Part shown: positions 1 through 8,605 of the stretch, in pieces
Numbering within the stretch: position 1 is the stretch's first letter
Layout of the letters: every line of letters begins with the position of its first letter
NCBI RefSeq assembly: GCF_001579845.1
Contig: NZ_CP007440.1
Location: forward strand, 992,001 to 1,056,000
Length of the DNA: 64,000 nucleotides
Direction of reading: 5' to 3'
Origin: Rhodoplanes sp. Z2-YC6860
Lineage (GTDB): Bacteria; Pseudomonadota; Alphaproteobacteria; Rhizobiales; Xanthobacteraceae
The notes under the pieces: generated by a model
What the model was told of the DNA's origin: nothing
The model's database searches: none
Seen by the model: only the letters and a program-made list of their open reading frames with translations
Position numbers and translations under genes: made by a program

Positions 1-67
1 GGAAATCGAAGGCGAGCGCTGTGACGATCAGCGCAATCAGGATCGGCAGGCTGATGACCTGGTCCAT
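1..67 (-). CDS. Inorganic phosphate transporter, PiT family (N-terminal fragment)
   Basis: Only the first 22 codons are inside the window; the gene runs off the left edge. The peptide starts MDQVISLPILIALIVTALAF and continues DF, a hydrophobic first membrane segment of the type that opens PiT-family phosphate permeases. The identification depends mainly on context: the gene directly upstream on the same strand (79-747) is a DUF47 protein, and DUF47-PiT pairs are a standard low-affinity phosphate transport operon. The gap between them is 11 nt, which suggests co-transcription. The fragment alone would not identify the family. Confidence 0.6.
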   Translation of the reverse strand, partial: MDQVISLPILIALIVTALAFDF

Positions 68-78
68 GGGCCTGCTGC

Positions 79-747
79 TTAAAGATGGTCGGTTACGATG
101 GAGTTGATCTCGTTCGACACATCCTCGAAGCGGTCGACGACCTTTTCCAGGCTGCTGTAGAGCTCCGCGCCGACGATGAAATCCATCGCGCCGGCATTGC
201 TTCCGCCATTGCCGCCATCTCGGATGCGCCGATACAGGTTGCGACGGCCTTCGTCGTTGAGCTGATCGGCCTGCTCTTCGATGCGGATCACCTCGGCGGT
301 GAGTTCGTGGAGCCGGCCGGCGTTGGTGCCAATCGAGCTCAACAGCGGCACCGCCTGCTGGGTCAGATTGGCGGCCTGAAAGATGATTTCGCCCATCCGC
401 TGCATCTCGGGCTCGAAGTTTTTGACCTCGAACAGCGTGATGGTCTTGGCGGTCTTGTTCATCTGGTCGATGGAATCGTCCATCGTGCTGATCAGGGTCT
501 GGATGTCACTGCGGTCGAACGGCGTGATGAAGGTGCGGCGCACCGCGACCAGCACCTGCCGCGTGATCTCGTCCGCCTCGTTCTCGCGGGCGAAGATCTC
601 CTCGCAGTATTTCTTTCCGCCCTGACCGTTGGTATCGAGTAGCTTGCGCAGCGCGTCCGCGCCCGCCACCACGACGGCGGCATGCCGTTCGAACAGCTCG
701 AAGAACTTGTCCTCACGGGGCATCAGCCTTTGAAACCAGCCGAGCAT
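79..747 (-). CDS. DUF47 family phosphate transport regulator (PhoU-like fold)
   Basis: A soluble, mostly helical protein of 222 residues. It starts MLGWFQRLMPREDKFFELF, the characteristic DUF47 opening, and has an acidic segment (CEEIFARENEADEITRQV) and later EEQADQLNDEGRR-type helices like those of PhoU, where such clusters bind metal. DUF47 proteins are encoded next to PiT transporters and are thought to modulate phosphate uptake; the PiT gene follows 11 nt downstream. The open frame extends further upstream, but the ATG at 747 is preceded by AGAGG at good spacing and gives the usual family N-terminus, so that start was chosen. Confidence 0.9.
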   Translation of the reverse strand: MLGWFQRLMPREDKFFELFERHAAVVVAGADALRKLLDTNGQGGKKYCEEIFARENEADEITRQVLVAVRRTFITPFDRSDIQTLISTMDDSIDQMNKTAKTITLFEVKNFEPEMQRMGEIIFQAANLTQQAVPLLSSIGTNAGRLHELTAEVIRIEEQADQLNDEGRRNLYRRIRDGGNGGSNAGAMDFIVGAELYSSLEKVVDRFEDVSNEINSIVTDHL

Positions 748-949
748 GTGACCTCTTTCGCTCAGTTGTAGCCTTGGCCTGACCGATCGAGGCCGACGCG
801 CCAGGCGCACCGCCGAGGCATCGGATGAGCAACAGACGGAGCTTCATCAGGGTCCAGACCAACGCTGCTATTGCACTGCAAAACAGCACGAGGACGGTTC
901 CCGCCGTAACGTAATAGAGCAGCGGGGCCGCAAATGTGTGAAAACTCAA
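713..949 (-). CDS. Possible small single-pass membrane protein
   Basis: A 78-codon frame with a TTG start at 949. Residues about 8-42 are strongly hydrophobic (LLYYVTAGTVLVLFCSAIAA and onward) followed by a basic stretch, which would fit one membrane helix. The 3' end overlaps the DUF47 gene by 35 nt in another frame. No ATG or clear Shine-Dalgarno sequence supports it, and no family is recognised. It is kept only because the hydrophobic pattern is coherent and the stretch upstream of the DUF47 gene is otherwise empty. Confidence 0.25.
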   Translation of the reverse strand: MSFHTFAAPLLYYVTAGTVLVLFCSAIAALVWTLMKLRLLLIRCLGGAPGASASIGQAKATTERKRSHARLVSKADAP

Positions 950-1338
950 GCCAGGATTCCTTAAACTCGGCCGACCGTCATGAAACTGTCACATGCGGGG
1001 ATGAGCCGCAATGTCGTCTTGCCTGACCGGCGGATTGACCCCTGGCGGCAAGGTCAAGATCGGGCGGAGCGGTATTTCCTGCAAGGCGACCCATATGTCG
1101 GTCTCCAGTGCGGTGCGCCCGACTTGCTGGTGCAGTCACGCCGGCGTTGATACCGGTCGGTCACGTGGTGCATGAGTGGATGACCTGGGCGGCAGGCGAG
1201 CAGGTTGGGGTCGGTGACGCGACGCCATGGAGCATGATCGTCGGAGATTGAGTGTCCGTGCCGGCTGCGGCGTCGGTGGCTGCACAAGGCGGCCTTCATG
1301 GACTAAGACGTTGGAAGCCAAGCCCGCAGGCTGAATTC
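950..1338. other. Intergenic stretch without a convincing gene
   Basis: Open frames here are Arg/His/Ser-rich, have poor starts and resemble random high-GC frames. I see no repeat, RNA gene or clear terminator. It separates the leftward phosphate genes from the rightward small gene at 1339. Confidence 0.5.
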
Positions 1339-1548
1339 ATGGAACGCTCCGAGGCGATCTCCCTGATGCGCGCGATGCTGGATCGCGATTTGCCAACCCA
1401 GCAATTCGCATCCTTGGATGCGGCGCAACGTATGGCGCAAGCATTCACGATCGTGCTCGAAACGAAATACGTGGGCGTCAGGCGGGGATACACCTATCGC
1501 GTCGAGCCGGCGAGCGGACCCGTCAAACTTGTCGTGCGGAAGAAGTAG
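1339..1548 (+). CDS. Small hypothetical protein (69 aa)
   Basis: A short frame starting at the ATG at 1339 (MERSEAISLMRAMLDRDLPT) and ending in the basic tail KLVVRKK. The predicted helix with DAAQRMAQAF and the following strand-like VGVRRGYTYRVE look like a small folded soluble protein. The open frame extends upstream to 1252, but that part has Ala/Gly-rich noise composition. No family is recognised. It stands alone between the phosphate genes and the ThDP enzyme. Confidence 0.4.
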   Translation: MERSEAISLMRAMLDRDLPTQQFASLDAAQRMAQAFTIVLETKYVGVRRGYTYRVEPASGPVKLVVRKK

Positions 1549-1761
1549 TTTCGCTTCGAGCTCGCTGCATGGTCTCCTAAGGGCACGGGCCTCTCTCGGG
1601 ATCGGCGGCGTGCGGCGATGTTCCGCATTCCGGCACGGCGAAACAGGGGTTTGACGGCCGTTCCGCCCTATGGTCTTTTTCGGTCGCTTTTTGCCGCGTC
1701 CGCAAGCGTGCTCCTGTCCGGCGCTCGTATGGATAGCCGGCCGAACTTGGACGTGAGCACC

Positions 1762-3579
1762 ATGGCACCGAAATCCACCACCGCCAAAGACCCGGACATC
1801 CATAAGGTCGAGCGGCTTCAAGTCCCCTACAGCACCAACGCGCCGGCCTTCGGCAGCGACGTGGTGGCCGAGACGCTTTCGGCGCTCGATATTCCGTATA
1901 TCGCGCTCAATCCGGGCGCGAGCTATCGCGGCCTGCACGACTCCATCGTCAACTTCCTCGGCAACGAGCAGCCGCAGATGATCCTGTGCCTGCACGAGGA
2001 GGCTGCGGTCGCGATCGCGCACGGCTACGCCAAGGTCACCGGCAAGGCGATGGGTGCTGCAGTGCACTCCAACGTCGGCCTGTTCCACGCCACCATGGCG
2101 ATCTTCAACGCCTGGTGCGATCGCATGCCGATTCTGATCCTCGGCGCCACGGGCCCGGTCGACGCGATGAAGCGCCGGCCGTGGATCGACTGGATCCACA
2201 CCGCGGCCGACCAGGGCGCCATCATCCGCAACTTCTCCAAGTGGGACGACCAGCCGGCCTCGCCAGGCGCGGCCCGCGAGTCGGTGCTGCGCGCCTACTG
2301 GCTGGCCAACACCGCGCCGTGCGGTCCGACCTACATCAATCTCGACGCCGAAGTGCAGGAGGCGAAGCTTCCGGCGCCGCTGCCGCCGATCGACGCCAAG
2401 CGCTACATGCCGCCGGTGGTGCAGGGTCCTTCCGCTGACCTCGTGAAGAAGGCCGCCGACCTCCTGTTCAATGCCAAGAAGCCGCTGATCCTCGCCGGCC
2501 GTCTCTCCCGCAGTGAAGCCAATTGGAAGAAGCGGATCGAACTCGCGGAGGCGATCGACGCCAAGGTTGCGACCAACCTCAAGATCGGCGCGGCGTTCCC
2601 GACCGACCACCCGCTGCACCTCGGTCAGCCTGCAACCTTCGCGACCGATGACCTGATCAACGCGGTCAAGGATGCCGACGTGATCCTCAGCCTCGACTGG
2701 GTCGATCTCGGCGGCACCTTCAAGGCCGCGGGGTTCACCCCGTCGGCGACTGTGATCCAGGTGACGCTCGATCAGAACCTGCACAACGGCTGGAGCATGG
2801 ACTACGAGGGACTGCCGCCCGTCGACCTGTTCATCCCGGCCGAAACCGATGCGACGGTCGAAGCGCTGGTGGCTGCCATCGGCTCCCGCGCCAAGCCGAA
2901 GAAGCCGCATGCCGCGCGTCCGCATCCGCTCAAGGAGAAGCCGGCGGCGGACAGCCAGATGGCCGCGGCCGACATGGCCAACGTGCTGCGTCATGCGATC
3001 GGCGACCGCACCGTGTGCCTCACCCACGTGTCGTTGTCCTGGCACGGCGAGTTCTGGCCGTTCCGTCATCCGCTTGACTACGTCGGTTCCGACGGCGGTG
3101 GCGGCGTGGGCGGCGGTCCGGGCATTTCGGTCGGCGCGGCGCTGGCGCTCAAGGGAACCGGCCGTATGGCGGTCGCGGTCTGCGGCGACGGCGACTTCAT
3201 GATGGGCAACACCGCGGTGTGGACCGCGGTGCATTACCGCATTCCGATCCTGTTCGTGGTGGCCAACAATCGCTCGTTCTACAACGACGAGGTCCATCAG
3301 GAACGTGTGGCCGTTGCTCGTAATCGCCCGGTCGACAACAAGTGGATCGGCCAGCGCATCAGCGATCCGGATATCGACATCGCGACCGTCTCCCGCGGCC
3401 AGGGCGCCAAGGGCTTCGGGCCGTGCTGGAACGCCGGAGAGCTCGAGAAGGCGCTCGACGAGGCCATCAAGGTGGTCGAGGCCGGCGGCGTCGCCGTGGT
3501 CGATGCACGCATCCTCGGCGGCTACAGCCCCGCCACCGCCGCCGCAATGGCGCGCGGCAAGGCCGATCGCGGCTCCTAA
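1762..3579 (+). CDS. Thiamine diphosphate-dependent enzyme (acetolactate synthase / decarboxylase superfamily)
   Basis: About 605 residues with the three-domain layout of the ALS/POX/BFDC superfamily. The N-terminal PYR domain carries the activating glutamate in LHEEAAVAIAHGYAKVTGKA (near residues 78-80). A central Rossmann-like domain follows (KKPLILAGRLSRSE). The C-terminal PP domain has the Mg-ThDP motif GDGDFMMGN (near 475) ending in VVANN about 26 residues later. Enzymes of this group decarboxylate or ligate 2-oxo acids; the substrate cannot be read from the sequence. It lies 12 nt upstream of an ABC importer, so its substrate may be an imported acid. Start chosen at ATG 1762; an in-frame ATG at 1729 is possible, and neither has a strong ribosome-binding site. 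Confidence 0.88.
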   Translation: MAPKSTTAKDPDIHKVERLQVPYSTNAPAFGSDVVAETLSALDIPYIALNPGASYRGLHDSIVNFLGNEQPQMILCLHEEAAVAIAHGYAKVTGKAMGAAVHSNVGLFHATMAIFNAWCDRMPILILGATGPVDAMKRRPWIDWIHTAADQGAIIRNFSKWDDQPASPGAARESVLRAYWLANTAPCGPTYINLDAEVQEAKLPAPLPPIDAKRYMPPVVQGPSADLVKKAADLLFNAKKPLILAGRLSRSEANWKKRIELAEAIDAKVATNLKIGAAFPTDHPLHLGQPATFATDDLINAVKDADVILSLDWVDLGGTFKAAGFTPSATVIQVTLDQNLHNGWSMDYEGLPPVDLFIPAETDATVEALVAAIGSRAKPKKPHAARPHPLKEKPAADSQMAAADMANVLRHAIGDRTVCLTHVSLSWHGEFWPFRHPLDYVGSDGGGGVGGGPGISVGAALALKGTGRMAVAVCGDGDFMMGNTAVWTAVHYRIPILFVVANNRSFYNDEVHQERVAVARNRPVDNKWIGQRISDPDIDIATVSRGQGAKGFGPCWNAGELEKALDEAIKVVEAGGVAVVDARILGGYSPATAAAMARGKADRGS

Positions 3580-3591
3580 GAAAGGTCGGCG

Positions 3592-4440
3592 GTGACCATG
3601 GCGGCTGCCGCCGATCCACTTCTCACGGTCGAGAACGTCGTCAAGCGTTTCGAAACGCCTGACGGCGTTCTCACAGCCGTCGACAATGTGTCGTTTACGG
3701 TTCAGCCGGGCGAATTCCTCTCGGTGATCGGGCCGTCGGGCTGCGGCAAGTCCACGCTGTTCAACATCATCGGCGGGCTCACCGACGGCTACGACGGCGC
3801 GGTCCGCGTCGGACGTGAGACCGTGCGCGGCCCGCACGCCTCGGTCGGCATGATCTTCCAGGAGGAGTCGACCTTCCCTTGGCGCACCGTGCTCGACAAT
3901 GTGGCGTTTCCGCTGGAGGTCGCCGGCGTCGGCAAAACGGAGCGCTACGACAAGGCGCGGCATTTCGTCGAAATGGTCGGGCTCGGCGGCTTCGAGCGGC
4001 GCTATCCGTCGGAGCTGTCCGGCGGCATGCGGCAGCGCGTTTCGATGGCGCGCACGCTCGCCTCCGAGCCGAAGATCCTGCTGATGGACGAGCCGTTCGC
4101 GGCGCTCGACGAGCAGACGCGGCTCCTGTTGGGCGACAAGGTGCTGCAGATCCAGCAGCAACTGCAGCAGACCACGCTTCTGATCACGCACAACCTGACC
4201 GAAGCCGTGCAGCTCTCCGACCGCATCCTGGTGATGACCTATCGGCCGGGCCGGACCAAGCGCATCGTCGAGATCAAGCTGCCGCGGCCGAGGAGTTCCG
4301 AGATCGTCGGCAGCGATGACTTCGGCCGCTATGTGGCGCAGATCTGGAACGATCTGCGCGAGGAGGCCAGCAAGGGGCTGAAGGAAGACGAAGCGCGGCG
4401 CGCCCGCGCTTCGGGAGGCCAGGCAGGAGGCGGAGGGTGA
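3592..4440 (+). CDS. ABC transporter ATP-binding protein, NitT/TauT (SsuB-like) family
   Basis: Importer ATPase of about 282 residues. It has Walker A GPSGCGKST, a Q-loop region (GMIFQEESTFPWRTV), signature LSGGMRQRVSMARTL, Walker B ILLMDEPFAALDEQTR and a switch His in ITHNL. The FPWRTV stretch after the Q-loop is typical of nitrate/taurine/sulfonate importers. The GTG at 3592 is preceded by AAAGG at 6 nt spacing; the ATG at 3598 is an alternative. The C-terminus is extended and charged or Gly-rich. The gene overlaps the next one by 4 nt, so this is the cytoplasmic motor for the two following permeases. Confidence 0.93.
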   Translation: MTMAAAADPLLTVENVVKRFETPDGVLTAVDNVSFTVQPGEFLSVIGPSGCGKSTLFNIIGGLTDGYDGAVRVGRETVRGPHASVGMIFQEESTFPWRTVLDNVAFPLEVAGVGKTERYDKARHFVEMVGLGGFERRYPSELSGGMRQRVSMARTLASEPKILLMDEPFAALDEQTRLLLGDKVLQIQQQLQQTTLLITHNLTEAVQLSDRILVMTYRPGRTKRIVEIKLPRPRSSEIVGSDDFGRYVAQIWNDLREEASKGLKEDEARRARASGGQAGGGG

Positions 4441-5204
4441 GAGGTCGCGCCGCTGCCTATCAGCTCGTGCCCTTCGCCTTCGGCGTCGCCTGTCTTCTGG
4501 TTTTTCTGGCGTTGGTCGAATGGCTGATCGACCGAGGCTCCATCAACGCTTTCATCGTGCCCAAGCCGTCCGAAGTCGTGCTGAGCTTCGGCCGTATCTT
4601 CGACGACGAGCACGTGCTCCGGCGCTTCGCGCTGACGTTCGGTGAAGCCATGGCTGCGACCGTGATGCTGAGCGTCGCCGGCATCGCGCTCGGCGTGCTG
4701 CTGCACCGGGTGAAGATCGTGCGGCTTGCGACCGAGACCTGGGTGGCGGCCTTCGCATCGGCGCCGTTGGTTTTGATGTATCCGCTGTTCCTGGTGATAT
4801 TCGGCCGGAGCGCCTGGACGATCATCATGATCGCCTTCGTCTCGGCGCTCCCGCCGGTGATTCTGAAAACACTCGAGGGGCTCACCGGCACGCGGCCGGT
4901 GCTGATCAATGTGGGGCGGAGCTTCAAGCTCACGCCCTCGCAGCTCTACTGGAAGATACTGTTTCCGGCCGCGCTGCCGACGATCTTCGTCGGCGTCCGC
5001 CTCGGCATGATCTTCGCGCTGATCAACATCGTCGGTGTCGAGTTCCTGATCAACTTCGGCGGACTCGGCCAGCTCGTCAACGAGCTCGCCGAGCGCTACG
5101 ATCTGCCGGGCACTTACGCCGCGATCTGCTACGTGATCCTGGTCAGTGTCCTGTTCTTCATCGCAACCGAACGGCTCGAGCGATGGCTCAGACCGGGCAC
5201 ATGA
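4437..5204 (+). CDS. ABC transporter permease, NitT/TauT family (first of two)
   Basis: An integral inner-membrane protein of 255 residues with about six predicted helices. The EAA-type coupling loop is near FPAALPTIFVGVRLGMIFAL in the second half, typical of BPD_transp_1 permeases. The GTG start overlaps the ATPase stop (GTGA), showing translational coupling. It differs in sequence from the next permease, so the two probably form a heterodimeric channel. No binding protein is encoded in this cluster. Confidence 0.9.
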   Translation: MRGRAAAYQLVPFAFGVACLLVFLALVEWLIDRGSINAFIVPKPSEVVLSFGRIFDDEHVLRRFALTFGEAMAATVMLSVAGIALGVLLHRVKIVRLATETWVAAFASAPLVLMYPLFLVIFGRSAWTIIMIAFVSALPPVILKTLEGLTGTRPVLINVGRSFKLTPSQLYWKILFPAALPTIFVGVRLGMIFALINIVGVEFLINFGGLGQLVNELAERYDLPGTYAAICYVILVSVLFFIATERLERWLRPGT

Positions 5205-6040
5205 CCGACACGCGCACGGCGCCGCTGCTCAGCCCGGTGATGGTGCTGCGGATCGCGATCATTGTCGTGGCGGTCGTGCTGTGGGAGACCGCAGCTTACG
5301 TCGCCAGCATCCTCGGCCAGATCGATCCGTCGCTGGCCTCGCTCGGCACGATCATGAGCAAGGTCATGCCGTCGCTGCTGGTGATCGGCAAGGCACTGGG
5401 GCAGCTGCTCGTCTATCCGGATTTGAAATGGACCCTGGGCGGGTCCGAATTCTCAATCCCCGGATTCTACTGGCATCTCTATGTCACGCTCGCCGAGGTG
5501 ATCATCGCGCTCGCCATCGGCGGGCTCGCTGGGCTTCTGGCAGGGCTTGCGCTCGGCGCCAACCCATTCGTCAGCAGCGCTTTCGAACGCTACCTCTATT
5601 ATCTCGGTCCCACGCCCAAGATCGTGTTCTTCCCGATCATGATCATGTGGTTCGGTGTCGGCCCCGAGTCGAAGGTCGCGATGGGCACGATCTCGGCGTT
5701 CTTCCCGATCGCGCTCAGCGTCGCCGCCGGAATGCGCCAGATCGACCGTGTGCTGATCCGCGTTGGGCGCAGCTTCCGGCTCAACACCTGGCAGATGGTG
5801 ACGAAGATCTATCTGCCGGCGATGCGCGAGCCGATCATCAACGGAGTCCGGCTCGGCATGGGCGTCGCCTTGATCGGCGTGCTGCTTGCGGAAACCAAGC
5901 TCTCCAACCGCGGCGTGGGCTTCATGATCATCGACGCCTACAACACGTTCGATATGCCGCGGATGTATGCCGTCCTCGCGGCACTCTTCGTGATCGCGAT
6001 CGCGGCCAACGCGCTCATCGGCCGCCTCAGCCGGAGATAG
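5201..6040 (+). CDS. ABC transporter permease, NitT/TauT family (second of two)
   Basis: A second BPD_transp_1 permease of about 279 residues with several membrane helices and the coupling-loop region YLPAMREPIINGVRLGMGVA. The ATG at 5201 overlaps the stop of the previous permease in the ATGA pattern and was preferred over the in-frame ATG at 5183. It has an extra segment (about residues 50-85, with LVYPDLKWTLGGSEFSIPGF) between the first helix and the core, absent from the first permease. It is the last gene of the ThDP-enzyme/importer operon and is followed by a hairpin terminator. Confidence 0.9.
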   Translation: MTDTRTAPLLSPVMVLRIAIIVVAVVLWETAAYVASILGQIDPSLASLGTIMSKVMPSLLVIGKALGQLLVYPDLKWTLGGSEFSIPGFYWHLYVTLAEVIIALAIGGLAGLLAGLALGANPFVSSAFERYLYYLGPTPKIVFFPIMIMWFGVGPESKVAMGTISAFFPIALSVAAGMRQIDRVLIRVGRSFRLNTWQMVTKIYLPAMREPIINGVRLGMGVALIGVLLAETKLSNRGVGFMIIDAYNTFDMPRMYAVLAALFVIAIAANALIGRLSRR

Positions 6041-6054
6041 TCCCGGAAAAGCTT

Positions 6055-6086
6055 CGGCCGCCGGCCTCGGATGAGGACGGCGGCCG
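6055..6086 (+). terminator. Rho-independent-type terminator after the ThDP/ABC operon
   Basis: Inverted repeat CGGCCGCC (6055-6062) with GGCGGCCG (6079-6086), and an inner CCTC/GAGG pairing in the loop, followed by TTTT at 6087-6090. It lies between two convergent genes that end at 6040 and 6113. The T run is short. Confidence 0.65.
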
Positions 6087-6112
6087 TTTTCATTCAAGCG
6101 TGATTGTTGCGG

Positions 6113-7939
6113 TTACCACATTCCGCCGAAGCGGCTGCCGCCGAAGAAACCACCGCCGCCGCCCCAGCCGTTCTGCTGTTGCTGCCGCCACGGCGAACCG
6201 CCCCAGCCGTTGTCGTTCGATTCGTACGCCGAGGAGTACCGGCGATTGCCGCCGTTCGATGCCACCGGCTTGCTGCTGGAGTTGTAGTTCCGCGCAACCG
6301 GAACGTCGGCCTTGCCGCGCTCGCCGTGCAGAACGTTCTTGATGTCCTTGTCGAGACCGTAGACGTCGGCGCGCACCTGCTTGTGGCCGGCGTCGTCGGT
6401 GAACACGGTCTGATAGGTGATGTACACCGGGATCGGATGCTTGAAGTTAATGTTGCGCTCGTTTGAGCCGTACATCCCCTTGATGCGGGCCTGGGTGTAG
6501 CCCTCCTCGGGCTGCGACACGCCAAGGAGCTTCTCGGCATACATATCCGGATTCTGCACCCGCATGCAGCCGTGGCTGAAGGCGCGCACGGACTTGTCGA
6601 ACAGGTGCTTGTCTGGGGTGTCGTGCTGATACACCAGGAAGCGGTTCGGGAAGTTGAAGCGGATGCGGCCGAGCGCATTCCTCTCGCCCGGCGGCTGGTA
6701 GATGCGGATCGAGCCATCCGCATTGTGCGTGACCTTGAGGCCGATGCGGTTCAGCGCATTCGGATCCTGCGCCAAGGCCGGCAGGTATTCGTTGCGGATG
6801 ATCGACGGCGGCACATTCCACGTCGGGTTCACCGTGATGAACTTCATCGTCTCGGTGAGCAGCGGAGTGGCATGCTGGCCCGGCTTGCCGGCCACGATCT
6901 TGGTCTGCCAGACCACCTTGTCATCCTGCACCAGCCGCAGGGTGTAGTCGGGGATGTTGACCATCACGTAGGCGTTGCCGAGTTCATGCGGCATCCAGCG
7001 GAAGCGCTCCATGTTGGCGATGATGGTGTCGACCGTGGCGTTGGCGGGATGCGCGGCCTCTTCGACTTTTTTGCCCTTGGCCTTGGCGCTCTTGGCAGGC
7101 TCGGTGGCCTTCACCGGGCCGCGGTTGTTGTCGATCTCGGAGAATTGACCACCGCGCGCCGCCGCGAGTTCGGCTTTCAGCGCCTTGTAGTAGTGGTGCT
7201 GCGGCTCATACGAATCGAGCACCTTGCCGACGTTGTCGGTCTCGGAAAGCTTGGTCAGCACCGCTGCCGCATCCGGCGTCTGCGCCTTCTGGTCGTAATA
7301 GACCGCGCCGCTGACGCGGGAGAAGGCCACGCGGCCGAGCGAGGCATGGCGGGCGTAGTTCAAGATCGAATGGGTCAGGGCCAATTCGTTGGCTGCGGAC
7401 TTCGCCGGGTCGGTGTTGCCGAATTGCGGCACCGGGTAGTCCTCGGGATTGAGGCCGTCAGCCGTCACCTTGCCCAGGAAATCGGCAACCTGTTGGGCGC
7501 GCGGCGTTTCCTTGCCGTCGGCAACCCAAAGCGGTGCGTAGTTGCGGGCCTTGTAGAACGCGGTCACGCCGACGCGGTCCTGCTCGCGGGGAATGTACTG
7601 GCTGAACTTGCCTTCGACGATGTCGCGGATCTGCTGGGCCACGGGCCCCAATTCGGGGGCAGCCGGTGCGGCGGCCTGCTCGGCCGGCTTGGTTTCGACA
7701 GGCTTGGCTTCGGTCGGCTTGATTTCGGCAGGTTTGGCATCGGCCGGGTTGGCCTCAGTCGCGGGCTTGGCCTCGATCGGTTTGGCCTCGCTCGCGTCCT
7801 TGTTGAACAGGAGGCCTTCGGGGGTCGCCGCCTTGGGCGGCGCAATCGTGGCGGTCGGCGGTTCATTCTCGGCAAAAACCCTGCCGGTCATTGTGAGCAC
7901 CACTGCCGCAGCTGTGGTGGCGAGCAGGAATTTGCGCAT
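6113..7939 (-). CDS. L,D-transpeptidase, YcbB/LdtD-type, secreted
   Basis: Periplasmic peptidoglycan crosslinking enzyme of about 608 residues. A signal peptide (MRKFLLATTAAAVVLTMTGR then VFA) is followed by a low-complexity linker with five or six imperfect EAKP/ETKP repeats (about residues 45-90). A scaffold and peptidoglycan-binding-like region precede the YkuD catalytic domain. That domain starts near VMVNIPDYTLRLV and has the catalytic motif SHGCMRV near residue 455; the Cys is the nucleophile. The C-terminal tail is rich in Gly, Trp and Gln (NGWGGSPWRQQQQNGWGG). The start at 7939 gives a clean signal peptide; the frame upstream of it is unsupported. The gene is monocistronic and converges with the preceding operon. 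Confidence 0.92.
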   Translation of the reverse strand: MRKFLLATTAAAVVLTMTGRVFAENEPPTATIAPPKAATPEGLLFNKDASEAKPIEAKPATEANPADAKPAEIKPTEAKPVETKPAEQAAAPAAPELGPVAQQIRDIVEGKFSQYIPREQDRVGVTAFYKARNYAPLWVADGKETPRAQQVADFLGKVTADGLNPEDYPVPQFGNTDPAKSAANELALTHSILNYARHASLGRVAFSRVSGAVYYDQKAQTPDAAAVLTKLSETDNVGKVLDSYEPQHHYYKALKAELAAARGGQFSEIDNNRGPVKATEPAKSAKAKGKKVEEAAHPANATVDTIIANMERFRWMPHELGNAYVMVNIPDYTLRLVQDDKVVWQTKIVAGKPGQHATPLLTETMKFITVNPTWNVPPSIIRNEYLPALAQDPNALNRIGLKVTHNADGSIRIYQPPGERNALGRIRFNFPNRFLVYQHDTPDKHLFDKSVRAFSHGCMRVQNPDMYAEKLLGVSQPEEGYTQARIKGMYGSNERNINFKHPIPVYITYQTVFTDDAGHKQVRADVYGLDKDIKNVLHGERGKADVPVARNYNSSSKPVASNGGNRRYSSAYESNDNGWGGSPWRQQQQNGWGGGGGFFGGSRFGGMW

Positions 7940-8186
7940 AAAAACAGTTCCCCTGGATTGCCGTAAATAACGCGATAACCGTGCGAATCGTTCCGATCGC
8001 TCGACCGCGCACATTATGCCTTTGTGGTTACGACGTCGTTAGAGGTTCAACCCGAACACGAACATTTGCTCCGACGGATTTACCAATGTGGCGCGATCGG
8101 GGCGACGCCCAGCGGGGTCACCGAAGCGCTCATCGCAAAAAAGATGCCGGCTCCGGGAGAGTAATGCGGCTGGGCCGCCGAACGCT

Positions 8187-8465
8187 TCAGATGCGCCAGC
8201 CAGGGGGAGCGCGATCGATGAACCGGACGCCAAGCTCGTAGCCCAGCCGCCACACCACCTCGCATTGCCGGCGCAGTCCGCGCGCGTCGTTGTCAATCAG
8301 GAGATTGAATTGATCCGGGATGTCGATGCCCTCGGCAAACAGCCGTGCGCCGCTGTCGGAGATGTCGCTGATCATACAGTCGCGCGGCAGCGCGTAAGCG
8401 TCGGCCTGAAATTTCGCGATGCGGTTGATGGTGTAGCGTCGGCTGCCGCGACGGTCGCTGAGCAT
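8187..8465 (-). CDS. PilZ domain protein (cyclic-di-GMP receptor candidate)
   Basis: A 92-residue single-domain protein. It carries both c-di-GMP-binding motifs of PilZ: the RxxxR-type segment RRGSRR near the N-terminus and D-x-S-x-x-G in ISDISDSGARLF. The end of the domain is VVWRLGYELGVRFID. Stand-alone PilZ proteins couple c-di-GMP to motility, cell-surface or enzyme control; the partner is not visible here. It lies upstream of the L,D-transpeptidase on the same strand, but 247 nt separate them, so a joint operon is uncertain. Confidence 0.85.
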   Translation of the reverse strand: MLSDRRGSRRYTINRIAKFQADAYALPRDCMISDISDSGARLFAEGIDIPDQFNLLIDNDARGLRRQCEVVWRLGYELGVRFIDRAPPGWRI

Positions 8466-8605
8466 GGAAGGTGATACCCCAGGGATAATATGGGGATCAG
8501 TAGCCAGCGACTCAGCAATAACGCACTAAGCCGCTGGCTTTAGTTTCTCTCAAATTCGCTTTGATTTTTATCGAATTGCATGCACGCGCTGCGAACCGCG
8601 CGTTT

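Noticed and set aside
1054-1321. Short minus-strand frames in the 950-1338 gap
   Set aside because: Low-complexity Arg/Ser/His composition, no ribosome-binding site, no hydrophobic or structural pattern.
1303-4191. 962-codon open frame on the minus strand, antisense to the ThDP enzyme and ATPase genes
   Set aside because: Arg/His/Asp-rich shadow frame typical of GC-rich coding DNA; no family motif, while the opposite strand carries complete ThDP and ABC motifs.
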